Part shown: in pieces, positions 1-10,923 of the stretch | How the letters are laid out: every line of letters starts with the position of its first letter | How positions within the stretch are numbered: position 1 is the first letter of the stretch | From: Sphaeroforma arctica JP610 | Taxonomy: Eukaryota > Opisthokonta > Ichthyosporea > Ichthyophonida | Assembly: GCF_001186125.1 (NCBI RefSeq) | Contig: NW_014039837.1 | Span: 13,731 to 45,159 of the forward strand | Direction: 5' to 3' | DNA length: 31,429 nt | Program-made: the position numbers and the translations under genes | Notes under the pieces: model-generated | Seen by the model: the letters and a program-made list of their open reading frames with translations, nothing else | Told to the model about the DNA's origin: nothing | The model's database searches: none

Positions 1-92
1 TAGTTTAGTTAGTTAGTTAGTTAGTAGTTAGTTAGTGTTAGTTAGTGTTAGTTAGTTAGTTAGTAGTTAGTAGTAGTGTAGTGTGTAGTGTG

Positions 93-149
<57 letters not shown>

Positions 150-185
150 GTTTTGTTGTGTTTGTGTGTATGTACGTGTATATAT

Positions 186-216
<31 letters not shown>

Positions 217-300
217 ATGTATATGTATACATGTATGTATGTGTAAATTAATACCCTAAATATGTATGTATGTGTAAATAAATACGTATATGTTTGTTAA
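1..300. repeat. TTAG-rich, (GT)n and TATG-rich simple repeats
   Basis: The first 70 bases are irregular TTAG/TTAGT units. A (GT)n tract follows to about 147, then AT and GTATGTAT-rich sequence to about 300. The TTAG units are not the TTAGGG telomere repeat and are irregular, so a telomere is not claimed. No gene is seen here. Confidence 0.9.
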
Positions 301-460
301 AAAAAAATACCACTACAGAGAGAATAGAATCTGTGTCCAAAAAAATACATTATCTTAGATAAATAGTCGCACATCTTTGCCAGTGCGCTTTTGATGTTCT
401 ACCATTTTCAAAAATATAAATATAAAGTATTCTGTGTGATTGGGTCACAGGCGAGAGCGG

Positions 461-566
461 CAGACCTAGTGGTCGCAGGCGAGAATCGCAGTCATAGTGG
501 TCGCAAGTCCCGGTGGCAGTCATAGTGGTCGCAAGACCCGGTGGCAGTCTTAGTGGTCGCAGTCTT
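461..566. repeat. 28-bp minisatellite, about four copies
   Basis: Units starting at 461, 489, 517 and 545 share the core TAGTGGTCGCA and are exactly 28 bases apart; the last is partial. Units two and three are nearly identical (CAGTCATAGTGGTCGCAAG). A weaker partial unit may precede 461. Frames read across the block (for example the minus-strand frame 350-577) only reflect the repeat. Confidence 0.9.
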
Positions 567-1985
567 AACAAATACACAAAATTACATAAAACACATTTAA
601 CGTGGAGTACCGAACTGCACGTTTTCAGTGAACAGTCGCAGTTTTCTATTATTCGGCAATTTACACTCTATAATTCACTCAATATTAGGCTTGCCCGATT
701 GCGCCTACATAGCACTACGCGATTGCGCACCATACTAACAACCTATTTATTTACGTCTCCCTTTTGTTGCATAGAGTTGATGTCCTCCCTTTGACAGTCA
801 ACTATTGATACTCTTACCTCGATATTTATTTTTTAAATTTCCTTAAGCCTGGAAGATTGGTGTATTTGACAAACCTTTATTTCACTATTTAGTAACAAAT
901 CATGAATGACTATACACCATAATCACGATCGGATTGTGCTTCATTCTCAAATAGTCTTATATGGTACCATAAATATGACCTGAGTAATCTCTGCCATTCC
1001 AAATCTTCCCTAAAATGGTTTGCCTGGTTTCCTTGGCTCCATTTATTTTACTTTTTTGATGAACTCACTCACTGTCGTCGATTTAATGGGTTTATCACGT
1101 ATAATTACGGCACCCAAATCATTATCTCTCAAAATTATTGTAAAGAGCGATATTGCCTTCTTTTTGTGTGCTGAGCTAGAGAAGCAGGGTTTGGGCCAAA
1201 TACTGCCATTTCCACTATCTACTTTGAAGGAATCTTCAGTTTATTCTGATGCAAATAAAACAACACGTGTGTCTGATTTCCAAAGACAAACATCCAGTGA
1301 ACCATTTCATTGCTGCAAACCGACATCAGTTGAATCGCTGAAATATTAAAATTGGTTACTAAGTCGCTCTATGGCAGTGACTTTGCAGAAAGCGCATCGA
1401 GAACATTTCATCACATGCGGGTAAGTGCAAGCAAGGTTGCTCAAGTTTCTGGATCCCACACCCAACGCGAAAATATCATGATACTACAGAAGAATACAAG
1501 CTCTATAAATGCCGATATCACAGAACATAGAACCAAGTTACATTGTAATAAAAAAGCACAGACACAACAAAGGGTGTACACAAAGACCACAAAGAACAAA
1601 ATGATAAAGATTGGAAACGTAAACAAACTAATATAGACCAGGAATCAAAACAGATTGTATCTTTAAACACCCCAAATCTCGAGTCTTCAAGGTGTATAAA
1701 TCAACCCACTTTTGGATTGTATTCTAAATGAACTTGTTCGCGAACCCCGTTTCGCTCTAAAATGAGTATCAGGTATGTTTTATCTCGCCCTCGCCTGTGG
1801 TTTTAACTCAATAGTTTCTCGTCGTTATGGCGCGTATTGTTAAAGACAGTCCGGGGAACAAAATATTATCTATAATATTATTGATTTCAATTTCTTTGTT
1901 TGTTTTGCTAGTGTTATTGATATTGGCAATTTGATGTATCAGCTTTATTTCATTAATTTCAATTTTTCGTGTTAGTATGATTATG
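567..1985. other. Unassigned DNA with two weak plus-strand open stretches
   Basis: This 1.4 kb holds no domain I recognise. Two adjacent plus-strand open stretches lie at 1020-1349 and 1352-1636. The first has a fairly normal amino-acid mix (for example SDIAFFLCAELEKQGLG), and a donor-like GGGTAAGT occurs at 1419-1426, so a decayed exon is possible. Neither stretch has a recognisable motif or a clear promoter. The final 150 bases before 1985 are AT-rich and do not match the ankyrin modules, so the module similarity starts abruptly near 1985. Confidence 0.4.
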
Positions 1986-3165
1986 ATGTGCACCCACCAC
2001 AACAACCGTCATCGCAACAGATAATATAGATACAGTTAGTATTACACAGATAGCGGGTGATATACAGACAGGTCACGTAGCTACTACAGCGTATCAGTTT
2101 TGGTTAATAGCCCAAACTTGCACCACAATGCCCAATTTTACCCTCGGTCACACTACAAGTAAAGCTATGAAAATGCGCGAAAGCATCGAAACAGAGGTCG
2201 ATAATCATTTGAAATGCTGGAATTGTCACGGTGCCAACAGTACACGAATGGTATAGTTGACGAAGTCTCTGTAAATACAGAATCAAAACTAGACTATTCA
2301 ACTAAAGCACCAACACTAAACTTTAATACCCATAGCTGCTCAAGGTCAAAACACAAGTAGCGCAGAGTGCACACTGTATGTATACATGAACAGACGTCAA
2401 TCTTGTATCCCTACGACAATACAAAGTGCAACAGGCGATCTGTACTTTTTAGGTTTCTGAGGGGTTAGTGATTTTAATGTTAAAGCAAACCCCCCTCGTG
2501 AATCCTAAACCCCCTCTATACTGTAGATCAATGATAAGCGGCCATCAAGATGGGAACAACAACGCAAAACAAGGCATACATTGCTAAGTATCTATGATCT
2601 ATCAACTACAAACATATAGTTGTACTGTAGGTGTTGTTCAATTCGGTGCTCTATAAATATACTAAACTTGTGAATGGGACATGGTGTCCAGTATTTCCAG
2701 TATTTCCAGAAAGTCAAGTGTTCATGCTATTAAATTGTTCATAATACGGTCACGCCAGCACCCACATGCAACACAGACTATGCATAAACATCATGCTATT
2801 AAAGAAAACCCAAGAACACATCAGTCATTTTATGAGAGGTTGTCACTAGTCATTCCGATATATCATGATACTAACGGTCTCCTTATGGACGCAGAAAATG
2901 AGTGCACTACATACGTTTAACAAAGAACCTGGGTCATTGCGCGCCAAAGGTGGTACGCATCTACAAATAAATAGTAAATACAGACCACTTGCGATGCCAT
3001 ACTGAGTTTATATCAGTGTATCTACGTGGCCACTAGAAATGAAAACATTCAAACAAACGAACAAACTAAATATTAACGATAAAAGATAGAGGAACGAACA
3101 AAGTAGCATACAAACCAACGGACGAATAACAAAGGAACAACAAATGAACATATAGACGAACAAAT
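1985..3165 (-). repeat. Isolated copy of an ankyrin-gene intron block
   Basis: This stretch is a diverged copy of 26218-27350. Shared landmarks occur in the same order: GTGCACCCACCAC, CAGAATCAAAACTAGACTAT, CAAGTAGCGCAGAGTGCACA, ACTACATACGTTTAACAAAG and GGGTCATTGCG. It ends in the CAAACGAACAA-type repeat. In the right-hand modules this block lies directly upstream (minus sense) of an ankyrin exon. Here the place where the exon should be (about 1820-1920) has no ankyrin sequence. I therefore read it as the left remnant of a module whose exon is lost or lies elsewhere. Open frames inside it are noise. Confidence 0.85.
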
Positions 3166-4250
3166 ACTGCAACCTAAGTATTTTGTTGCAAGGAAGACCC
3201 TGTATTGGGTTTATTTAATATGAATATTTTTATTAAAGACTATAATTTCAACTTAGCATATCCGATAAGTTTATGCTTATTATAAAAAGCACAAAATTAA
3301 ATGTTTAGTTATTTGATCAATTCAATAAATGTACAACGCTTTCCCTTGTACGAGGGGAGTACGTTGAGATACAGTAAAGGTAGGACAAGCGACAGACATG
3401 TATTTCAGAATTTTTGTTTTTGTATTGAGCAAAACACGAGGTTGTAGGAAAAATGAATCAACCGTGACAGTAACGAACGACACAGGCAGAGGCTTTATTA
3501 ATAGTTATAATAAAGATGGTATGCCAGCACACCTAGCGGATAGCAATATTAAATCCGAGACAGAGCCGAATGAAGGTACGACATCAAACCAATCGCAACA
3601 GAGACAACTAGAGCCACACAATCGACACCTTCAAGTGCGTCTTCGACGTCGACTAGTGCAGTTGACCGATGCAAGGCACCCACCAGGTTAACAGGCAGGT
3701 TTTGGTGGACGATATACAAACACAAACGGGTGTGGAAGAAGATCCAACTACAAGACCTAAAAGCGAAAAAAGCACACATGTATATTCATTGTCAGAAGAC
3801 GCCCTAGGTTCGCGCACATACGAACGCACCCTCCAATATACTTATAAAAATTACTGATCATCAAAATAAGGCAGGGACAAGCGTTTAAATTTCCCAAATC
3901 GACATCGAAAGCAGCACACACCCTTCAATATCAGTCGGTTGTACTAGATTTTAAACTTGCTCGTATGTGCGCAAAACTTACTAAAATCGACCCAGAGTGA
4001 ATGCGATACTATCGTACAGAATGCTAGAATCTAAACATATTACACAGTTGCAGAAAACTCTGAAGAAGAAAAAACCCCCCATTGCGTGCAGGTGTTACAT
4101 CACGTACATTGAACTGCCAAAAAAAACCCCTCAATCTGAACACGTGTTTATATTGTGTGTAAAACAGCTGCTCGAGTACGTTGAAATTGAAAAATGCTCA
4201 ATCACTAAAAATAAAAGGTCAAATTTGCCGTATATCGACTCTTCAGCCCC
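3166..4250. other. Unassigned DNA at the left edge of the inserted cluster
   Basis: Similarity to the ankyrin modules stops near 3165. The following 1.1 kb is AT-rich up to about 3340. It then carries discontinuous plus-strand open stretches (3398-3691, 3669-3857, 3997-4326) with acidic, Ser/Thr-rich composition but no motif I can name. Its position directly before the XPG/FEN-like sequence suggests it is the 5' part of the same unit; that is inference from position only. Confidence 0.35.
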
Positions 4251-5060
4251 AGGTGGAAAATATGCTTGGCCTAAACGATTCTTCTTCGTTACTTTATCTC
4301 GCAATAGATTGGTGTATCAGAAATAACTACAAATTACTACATCAATTTGCTTGCTATAGCGAGGGACATACATACATATAGCAATAGTTTGCACTCAAGC
4401 AAGAGAGTATTCAACGCTTAAGTCCTACGAGAATGCTTACACAAAACTTTTAGACTGCACACCAATCTTTGTATTCGACGGCGATATACCCCCAGCTAAA
4501 CGAGAGGAACATCAACTTTGATTCGATGCAGCGAAGGAAGCCTATCGTGGTTGAGAATTTTGGAAGCAACTGGAAGGTGTGAGACAGTGGAATTAAACCG
4601 ACCTAACTGTCACGAGCATGAATACGAACTTGGGAACAACCTCGTATAGGTATCGTTTGTTGTTTGACTATTCGTTGTCAGAAGTGAGTAGCCCCATACA
4701 AGCGGACCCACAGCTGGCATGCATGTGACACAGAGAACTTCCTGGGGAATAGCTTCTGTTGACTCAGACATGCTTGTCTATGAAGGTGATATTAATATTT
4801 GTTTCTCTCTGAATATAGAAGCGGCTAAGACTCAGCTGTCTAAGCTTCGTGTTTGTATGTACACCCACAGCGACAAAACAAGGGTTTTCAAACTCCAAGG
4901 GTCTAAGTGAGGCAAAATTCATGGCACGCTCCCTACTAATAGGGTGTGGAGCTACACCCGCCGCCTTGAAGTCAAGAACGGCCCACTGTTTCGATATTAT
5001 CGAAACTTTTTTTGTCTCGGTTGCATACTCAACTGTGTTTGAATGAAAACTGTAAACAAT
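4250..5060 (+). pseudogene. XPG/FEN-family nuclease remnant, copy A
   Basis: The Rad2/XPG/FEN family cuts branched DNA with a two-metal site built from an N region and an I region. The N-region signature is visible at about 4450-4520 as PIFVFDGDIPPAKREEH, matching the family pattern of a hydrophobic strand, FDG, then a basic-acidic helix. LAID and LLHQFACY at about 4300-4350 resemble the earlier N-region Asp and helix. The I region follows from about 4608 and parallels copy B, where it is better preserved, including DSDM..VYEG-type acidic residues and a LLIGC-type helix-turn element. The frame is interrupted several times, so this is a pseudogene. The unit continues beyond the copia element at 13013. 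Whether it came from a DNA transposon or from a captured host gene is unknown. Confidence 0.65.
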
Positions 5061-5341
5061 TGGAATTATGTACTTGCCGCCCTTAACGATGGTCTAGGTG
5101 TTATTCGCACGCCCGGTGTGAATCTTCGTTCACGGCTGCAATACATGCATACCATTGGGGAATTCGACGTATCTGGTACTATATGTGTAGCAATTAGATG
5201 GTGATCGCGAGATAATTGAGGGTGATATAGATATAGCATCAAACCGTATATGTGGCGATACTGCTACACTACTGTGCTGGTGAGTATACTCAGACTGCAA
5301 AATGTGAACAAGCATTGAATTCAAGGGTGCGGTGTTTGACC
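5060..5341 (+). repeat. Continuation of unit copy A up to the copia insertion
   Basis: This stretch aligns by eye with 16700-16950 of copy B; shared landmarks include GTGTGAATCTTCGTTCA, CTGCAATAC and TGCAAAATGTGAACAAGCAT. Its last 75 bases (5262-5335) occur again at 13013-13088 on the other side of the copia element. It ends at GGTGTTTG, a few bases before the left LTR. Confidence 0.8.
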
Positions 5342-5499
5342 TGCTCGGGTCATATAGTGATTTACCGCTTAGGGCGGGAACCTTTTTTCTACTCTTGACA
5401 TGGTGTCATATTGCTTGTGACATGACACTGTTCAGTTCGTATGTATACCGAACTGTATATATTCTTGAGATGACACTGACTGATTTGATATGTCCAACA
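5342..5499 (-). repeat. copia 3' LTR
   Basis: This is the minus-strand 3' LTR, starting TGTTGGACATATC and ending in CA. It pairs with 12801-12957 across its length. It carries two short perfect palindromes on the plus strand: GTGTCAT...ATGACAC and CAGTTCG...CGAACTG. The TGTTGGA start is common among copia LTRs. Confidence 0.9.
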
Positions 5500-5507
5500 C
5501 TCCCCTG
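5500..5507 (-). other. copia polypurine tract
   Basis: On the minus strand the sequence CAGGGGAG lies immediately before the TGTTGG start of the 3' LTR. Its position and composition are those of a plus-strand primer site. Confidence 0.7.
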
Positions 5508-5509
5508 AA

Positions 5510-6190
5510 ATCACTAGGTGGTGAATCGAGAGAATGCAATCGGATCGGGAATGGGTAGGACGTGCAGTGGATTTGGTTAAAATATCGGCTTGGTTGTCGG
5601 CAGGCGAGACGAATTTCATCGAGATGACGGCATTGTCCTGTAGTTCCTTTATGTAGTGCACCCGGATATCAATGTGTTTCAGGTGCTTCGTGGGGCCAGT
5701 GGAGGCGATAGCATGGATGGCCGACTTGTTGTCACATTGGAGGACTGTAGGGGAAGTTTGTGGGAAGCCTAATTCTGCAAGGGCATTTCATAGCCATTGG
5801 TTATGCTTAGCTGCCTCAGAAGCAGCAAAATAACCCGATTCGGCCGAACTAGTGGATAGTGTCTTCTGCCTGTGTGATTTCCATGCAACGGAAATCCGAT
5901 TGATGCGGAGGACATATTCTGTGAGAGTACGACGAGTATCAGGGCAGCCGGCATAGTCGGCGTCAGAAATAGCGTCAGCGATGGGGGGTCCCTGTTGGTA
6001 TTTATATATGAGGCCAAGATGTGATGTACCTTTCAGGTAATAGAGAATACGTTGCGGAGCAAGCCAGTGTTGCTGGGAGGGGTTCTCCATGTAGCGGGCT
6101 AATGTATTGAGGGCATAGCTCATATCAATACGCGTGAGTACAGAGAGATGCTGGAGCGTGCCGATCAATTCATGGTATGCACACATGTGG
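5510..6190 (-). mobile_element. copia RNase H region (fossil)
   Basis: The copia-type RNase H region and its tether are recognised by ELIGTLQHLSVLTRIDMSYA at the start, then SDADYAGCPDTRRT and STSSAESGYFAASEA. These are the usual acidic motifs of the family. The closing ADNQADILTKS motif marks the end of pol. This part follows the reverse transcriptase directly. Confidence 0.9.
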
Positions 6191-6205
6191 CGAGAACCGG
6201 TATTG

Positions 6206-6889
6206 TTAGTTAATATATCTTGTGTTACCGGGGATGGTGCAGGGTGACTCAGCTAGTTCGAAGGTATTTAATGCGTCACGGATGTAGCTGTCTTGCACTA
6301 AGCTAATGAAATCCGACACTGTGAGTACGCGGCCTAACAGCCCACTGGGTGTACCTAAGTCTTTACAATTGAACTCGGCTTGAAGAAGTGACTTAAGGTG
6401 ATCGACATCGGATGGTCGAAGGCCACAAATAAGGAGATCATCAACGTAGAGGAAGACAAAGCACTTTAGGTTGTCACTATCGACAACGAATAAGCAAGGG
6501 TCGCAAGCAGCTTGACGGAACCCCATGCCGAGCAGTTTGTATTTGATGAGTGCATGCCATAAGCGGCCGGACTGTTTAAGTCCATACAGGCACTTTTTGA
6601 GCTCGAGCACACAGTCCGCAGGAACCCCCATGGCATCAGTACCGGGAGGTGGTTTCATGTAGATAGGCTCATCAAGAACGGCGTAAAGGTATGCTGTGTC
6701 GACATCCATTTGAGCAACATGCCAACCTTGGGAAGCGGCGACGGCAAGTAAAGTTCGCAATGTATCATGGCTGCATGTAGGGGCATGGGTTTCGTTAAAG
6801 TTGATACCCTTTGTTTGTGTAAAACCGCGAGCACAAAGGCGTGATTTGCACTTGTCGACGATACCATTGATGAGTTTGACTTTGAACAC
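6206..6889 (-). mobile_element. copia reverse transcriptase region (fossil)
   Basis: RVT_2-type reverse transcriptase. Clear motifs in order are KSRLCARGFTQTKGINFNET, a MDVDTAYL catalytic strand, LKKCLYGLKQSGRLWH, and FVFLYVDDLLICG with the YVDD box typical of copia elements. It is the best preserved part of the element. Confidence 0.95.
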
Positions 6890-7127
6890 CTATTTACTAG
6901 ATACCACAAAGGCATCATCGGGAACCTCGTCAGGCTGCAAGAGGTCGTATGTGCCGGCCTGTGTGAGGCTGTCAAGTTCCCTTTGAATGGAAACACGCCA
7001 TAAGTCAGCATCCGGGCCCTTGAGCGCGGCACGGATAGTCGTCGGGGTAAGTGGATGTTCTTGGACTTTGAGACAGGCACTATAGATTCGATGAACAGTG
7101 TCGTTATAAGCGGCCTGTTTTGTGGCA

Positions 7128-8098
7128 ATAGTAGTGGTGTGTGGTTCGCGTGGGGAGGGTGGACAGGTGAGAGTGATGGGTTGTACTATGCCATCAACAT
7201 CGTCATCGTCACTGGGAAAGTGGAGTCGGATTGGTTGTTGTAGCGCGGAAAGTGCCTTGTGTGTGCTAGTGCGGGTTTGTCGGCATGGTTCTGGCGTTTC
7301 GTCCGTTTAACATTTACAAGGGATCGCAAGTATTTTTGGCGAAGGTTGTACTCTTTGATGGACAGGGCCTGAGGGCATGCTGATGGATTGGTCGGTGGCT
7401 GGAATGTAAGTATGCCATTGTTCTCCATATCACAGGCCCACGATACATGTTTGGGCTGGGGAAAGAGGTGGTGGCGTGCTCCCCTGGAAGCGAGGCGGCG
7501 GATGGTGGAGAAGGTGGTGCTAAAGTGGCGGTGAACGTGGCAACATTAGTGGTGGGGATAGGGTCCTGATGCATTGGATCAACGGTAAGGTGAGACGGTG
7601 CGGGTGCGTGCGCTGATGACTCCCCTGAAATGGAGGAAGTGAGAGGATGATTACCACTATGTGTGTTTGATTTGTTGTACATACGCATGTTATTGAGTAG
7701 GGTGGGCTCCCTTAATGCACCTGTGTTACCACGCGGCTCAAGTAAGAGATCGCGGAGTGTACGGGATTCAGGATGTCGTTGGATATGTGTGTGGAAAGAG
7801 CAGGGTCTGAGTTGGAGGTGGCTTGTGTGGTGGAATATTCAAGTGGGGTAGGTAGGAGTGGACGTTGTAGATGGGACATCGAAGGTGTGGGTAGAAGGGG
7901 ACTAGAGGAAGATGCAGCAGGTTTAGTGGTATCCAGAGTGGTAGTCTGTGTTTGAATGCCACGAGAAGTGGTAGTAGGTGGAGGTGTGGGTCCGGCGGTA
8001 GTGTTGCGGGTCGGGTTTAGGGCAAGGGTAAGTTTCCTAATTGTCGGAATGTCGTGTGGTGGCGTTGAGAACTGGGGAACCGGAGTGTTGCCTATCAT
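7128..8098 (-). mobile_element. copia linker between integrase and reverse transcriptase
   Basis: This low-complexity Pro/Ser/Thr-rich stretch lies between the integrase and the reverse transcriptase. In copia elements the region is poorly conserved and of variable length. No domain is visible. The plus-strand open stretches here are Val/Gly-rich shadows of it. Confidence 0.7.
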
Positions 8099-8146
8099 AC
8101 TTCATGTGGGAAAGACATGGTAATTAAATTTAACATCACGGGAGTG

Positions 8147-9094
8147 TCAAATTTTACCAGTCTTGAGATTTATAATACGGCATTCATCATAGTATGTTGA
8201 TTGACGGTCGTGTCCAAGGTAGACGCCTATGTTGGCGCGGTCGTCAAGTTTGTCTGTACGGGATTGGTTAATAAAGACCACCTGACAGACAAAAGGGTGG
8301 ATGTGTTTGATGCGGTCAGTGGGTTTGAAGCCCCAGAAAATCTCCCATGAGGATTTGTTGTCTTTGTTATGTTTGTTATGATGAACGGACATTTTAAGGG
8401 CGGCAAATTGTATGGCTTCACCCCACATGTTCGGCGGCATATTGGCTTGTTTCATGTCGCTGAGCGTGATGTCATATATGGCGCCGTTAGCGCCTTCGAC
8501 CAAGCTATGCAATGGTGGTGTGGCAGTAGGTACATATCGAATTTGGACATGTTCCTGTGTGTTGATGTTATTGAACGTGTGGGAGACAAACTCGCCGCCC
8601 CTATCACATTTGAGTTCGCGTAATTTGGCGAGATAATCTTTACCAATATAGGTATAGAATCGATCAAGCACTGTGATCGCAACGTCTTTGTGTTTGAGGT
8701 TGTAAACGAGTGTGTAGCCGCTGTTAGCATCAACGAATTTGATGTCGCATGTATAGCCACTTGGAGTCGTTGGCAAACCGGTATGAAGATCAACATGAAA
8801 ACCGGTACCTACAGGCGGACGTGTGTCGTCATCTTTGTTAATGTGTCGCACTGGACGGCGTCGCATCTTGCCTTTGACACATGGTGTACAGAAGGTAAGA
8901 TTGGTAGGATGGGCAAGCGCGTCAGCTTCGGCAGTCAATAAGTCTATCGTAGGTGGTACAGCATGCTTGATGTTTCCAACACGAGCAATACATATGTAGC
9001 GCCATTTTGGGAGTCCAACGACGGTGGTGCCATGTTCTAGAAAAGTGTCCGCAGTAGTACGGATGACCTCGACATGTGAGTGTAATTGTCGCAA
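8147..9094 (-). mobile_element. copia integrase region (fossil)
   Basis: The stretch begins with the tail of a GAG-pre-integrase zinc region (FCTPCVKGKMRR). The rve core follows, with FHVDLHTG, KCDRGGEFVS and an LVEGANGAIYD helix. After it come MWGEAIQFAAL and NIGVYLGHDRQS, the usual integrase-to-pol linker motifs of copia elements. This part precedes the reverse transcriptase, as the copia order requires. Confidence 0.93.
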
Positions 9095-9518
9095 TGTCTG
9101 GTTATAATTTTGGTGTTAGGCATAAGTGGAAAAACCATAGTGATTAGGCCATTCTCTTTGTCGAGTTTATCGAGTGTGTTACGCCATGTTGTTCGTGTGA
9201 ATGGTATATTGCCATATAAACGTTTGTCTGGTTAGTGCCATCATTACGCGAATGCGTCGTAAAGTGGTGCATCATCGTTGAGCCCGGAATACATCGACAC
9301 TTGAGCATTGTTGGCATCGGCGAGCAAATCTATGTCTACTGGTCCGAAGACGGTTGTTACATGTTTAGTCAAGAGTTCCGGGTTGAGCATCCAATTAGTG
9401 TGAGATGATTTTGTTTGAATTGTAGGCATGATTTTGTTTTGGAGAATTGTATCAGTGGACTTATCACTATGACCCAGTCGGTTGTGCCACTCGGTGGCTG
9501 TGTTTGTTACAAGAGTTG

Positions 9519-9896
9519 TTAATGAATATTGTCCATAGTGAATAGGGATAGTGTGGAGTTACTTAGTATCCTTAAGGATGTGACATTCCGGTGGTGTATC
9601 AGCATGTGCTGCTGCCGGAAATGTACATCATATCCATGTTGTTGTAAAAGTTGGACTGAAAGTATATTCTGTGCGGCCGTAGGTACAATGAGTACAGGGC
9701 CGAGACCTGGAATCGTTCCTCGTTGTCGTAGAACTATCTGGCTCTTATTGGGAAACTCAACGATGAATTGGCCTGTCTCTAAATTGTGAACGCCATCGGT
9801 GGTCGTCCTGATGTGTACCATGGCGTCAGAGTCGATGAGGGAAGGGATGAGATGGTTATGTACGGGATTTTCAGGGATGTTTTGGAGTATATTCAA
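9519..9896 (-). mobile_element. copia protease region (fossil)
   Basis: This is an aspartic-protease-like stretch of the copia polyprotein. LIDSDAMVHI occupies the place of the active-site loop, and GPVLIVPTAAQNILSVQLL is the conserved closing strand and helix seen before the integrase in copia elements. Confidence 0.8.
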
Positions 9897-9943
9897 TTTA
9901 CAGTGGCATTTGAGTTGCTCACTGGTAGTGGAGTAATGGGCAT

Positions 9944-10839
9944 CTATATCGGTATAGGGTGTATAAGATATGCTATGAGTATTATGATCACCCTGACGTA
10001 TGGCCCCGTACCTTCAGTTTTGCATGCAAGCTGCAGCGTTATGTCCTGTTTTGCCGCATTTGGGGTTGGTACAGTGGAGTGTGCTTCTATCAATCGGACA
10101 CTTGTTGCCCTTGTGATCTTTAGAACCACGCTTGCGGCATATGGATTTGGACAGCCATGAATACTATGTCCAAGTTCGTCACCTATTGGACATTTGATAT
10201 CCCGAGGCTTTCTTGTAGTGGTAGGTGCGGAGTGGATACCTTTTGATGTGATGAATGCATTGATACCAGATGGGCTGTTGTTGATCTGAAGCTGATAATC
10301 GCCTTCATACTTCAAGGTGGGTCTGTAGACCTCACTAATGTCAAGTTTGGTTATATCCATGGCAAAGATTGTAGACCGAAGTAGGTGATATTCATCACCG
10401 AGGCTGTATAATAGCACACAGATGAGATATTTGTCTGGGATGTGTTCACCAACATCTAGGAGACTTTGTCTTAGTTCCTCTAGCTGTTACGTACTTTGTT
10501 CAGTGGAGCCAGTAGCCGTAAATGTGGTGAGGCGTACATTGATTTAGGGTAATGGTTATGGTAAACAGTGGTAACCAATTCCTCTTTGATTGAGTCTATC
10601 ATTATACGTCGGCATCGGGCATTGGCTAGCGTGTCGACACCACAAAGCTGCTCACACACAGTCGGGATGAAGTCGATGAAGAACTCCGAAGTGCGCAAGT
10701 TCCATTTTAAGACCCACGATCCATTTACTAAGGCTTTCTCAGTTTGCAAGTTTAGTACGGTTGTAAATGTCTTTGTACTTGGGGCACTCAGAAAGGGGAA
10801 CACCTGGGTCGGTGGGGGTAATACCATATTTTTCGGCAT
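9944..10839 (-). mobile_element. copia gag region (fossil)
   Basis: A UBN2-like copia gag. It has NGSWVLKWNLRTSEFF near the start, LLYSLGDEYHLLRSTI in the middle, and zinc-knuckle-like cysteine/histidine residues (CPIGDELGHSIHGCP) near the end, directly before the protease. Its start lies about 2 kb inside the 5' LTR, which is unusually far. Confidence 0.8.
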
Positions 10840-10923
10840 AGCATGATGAATCTATTTTTATAAGGATAATATTATTTATTTCAAAGCAGTTAAGTTACAA
10901 TGTTTGTACATATGGTATGGCTC

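Noticed and set aside
1-90. Telomere-like TTAG repeats
   Set aside because: The units are irregular TTAG/TTAGT without the G-run of TTAGGG and pass directly into (GT)n.
2104-2920. Small frames at 2104-2301 (-) and 2681-2920 (+)
   Set aside because: They lie in the isolated intron block; the matching positions at 26.3-27.1 kb are not open in the same way.
7055-8623. Several plus-strand frames of 60-84 codons
   Set aside because: They are opposite-strand shadows of the copia integrase and linker regions, with no motifs of their own.
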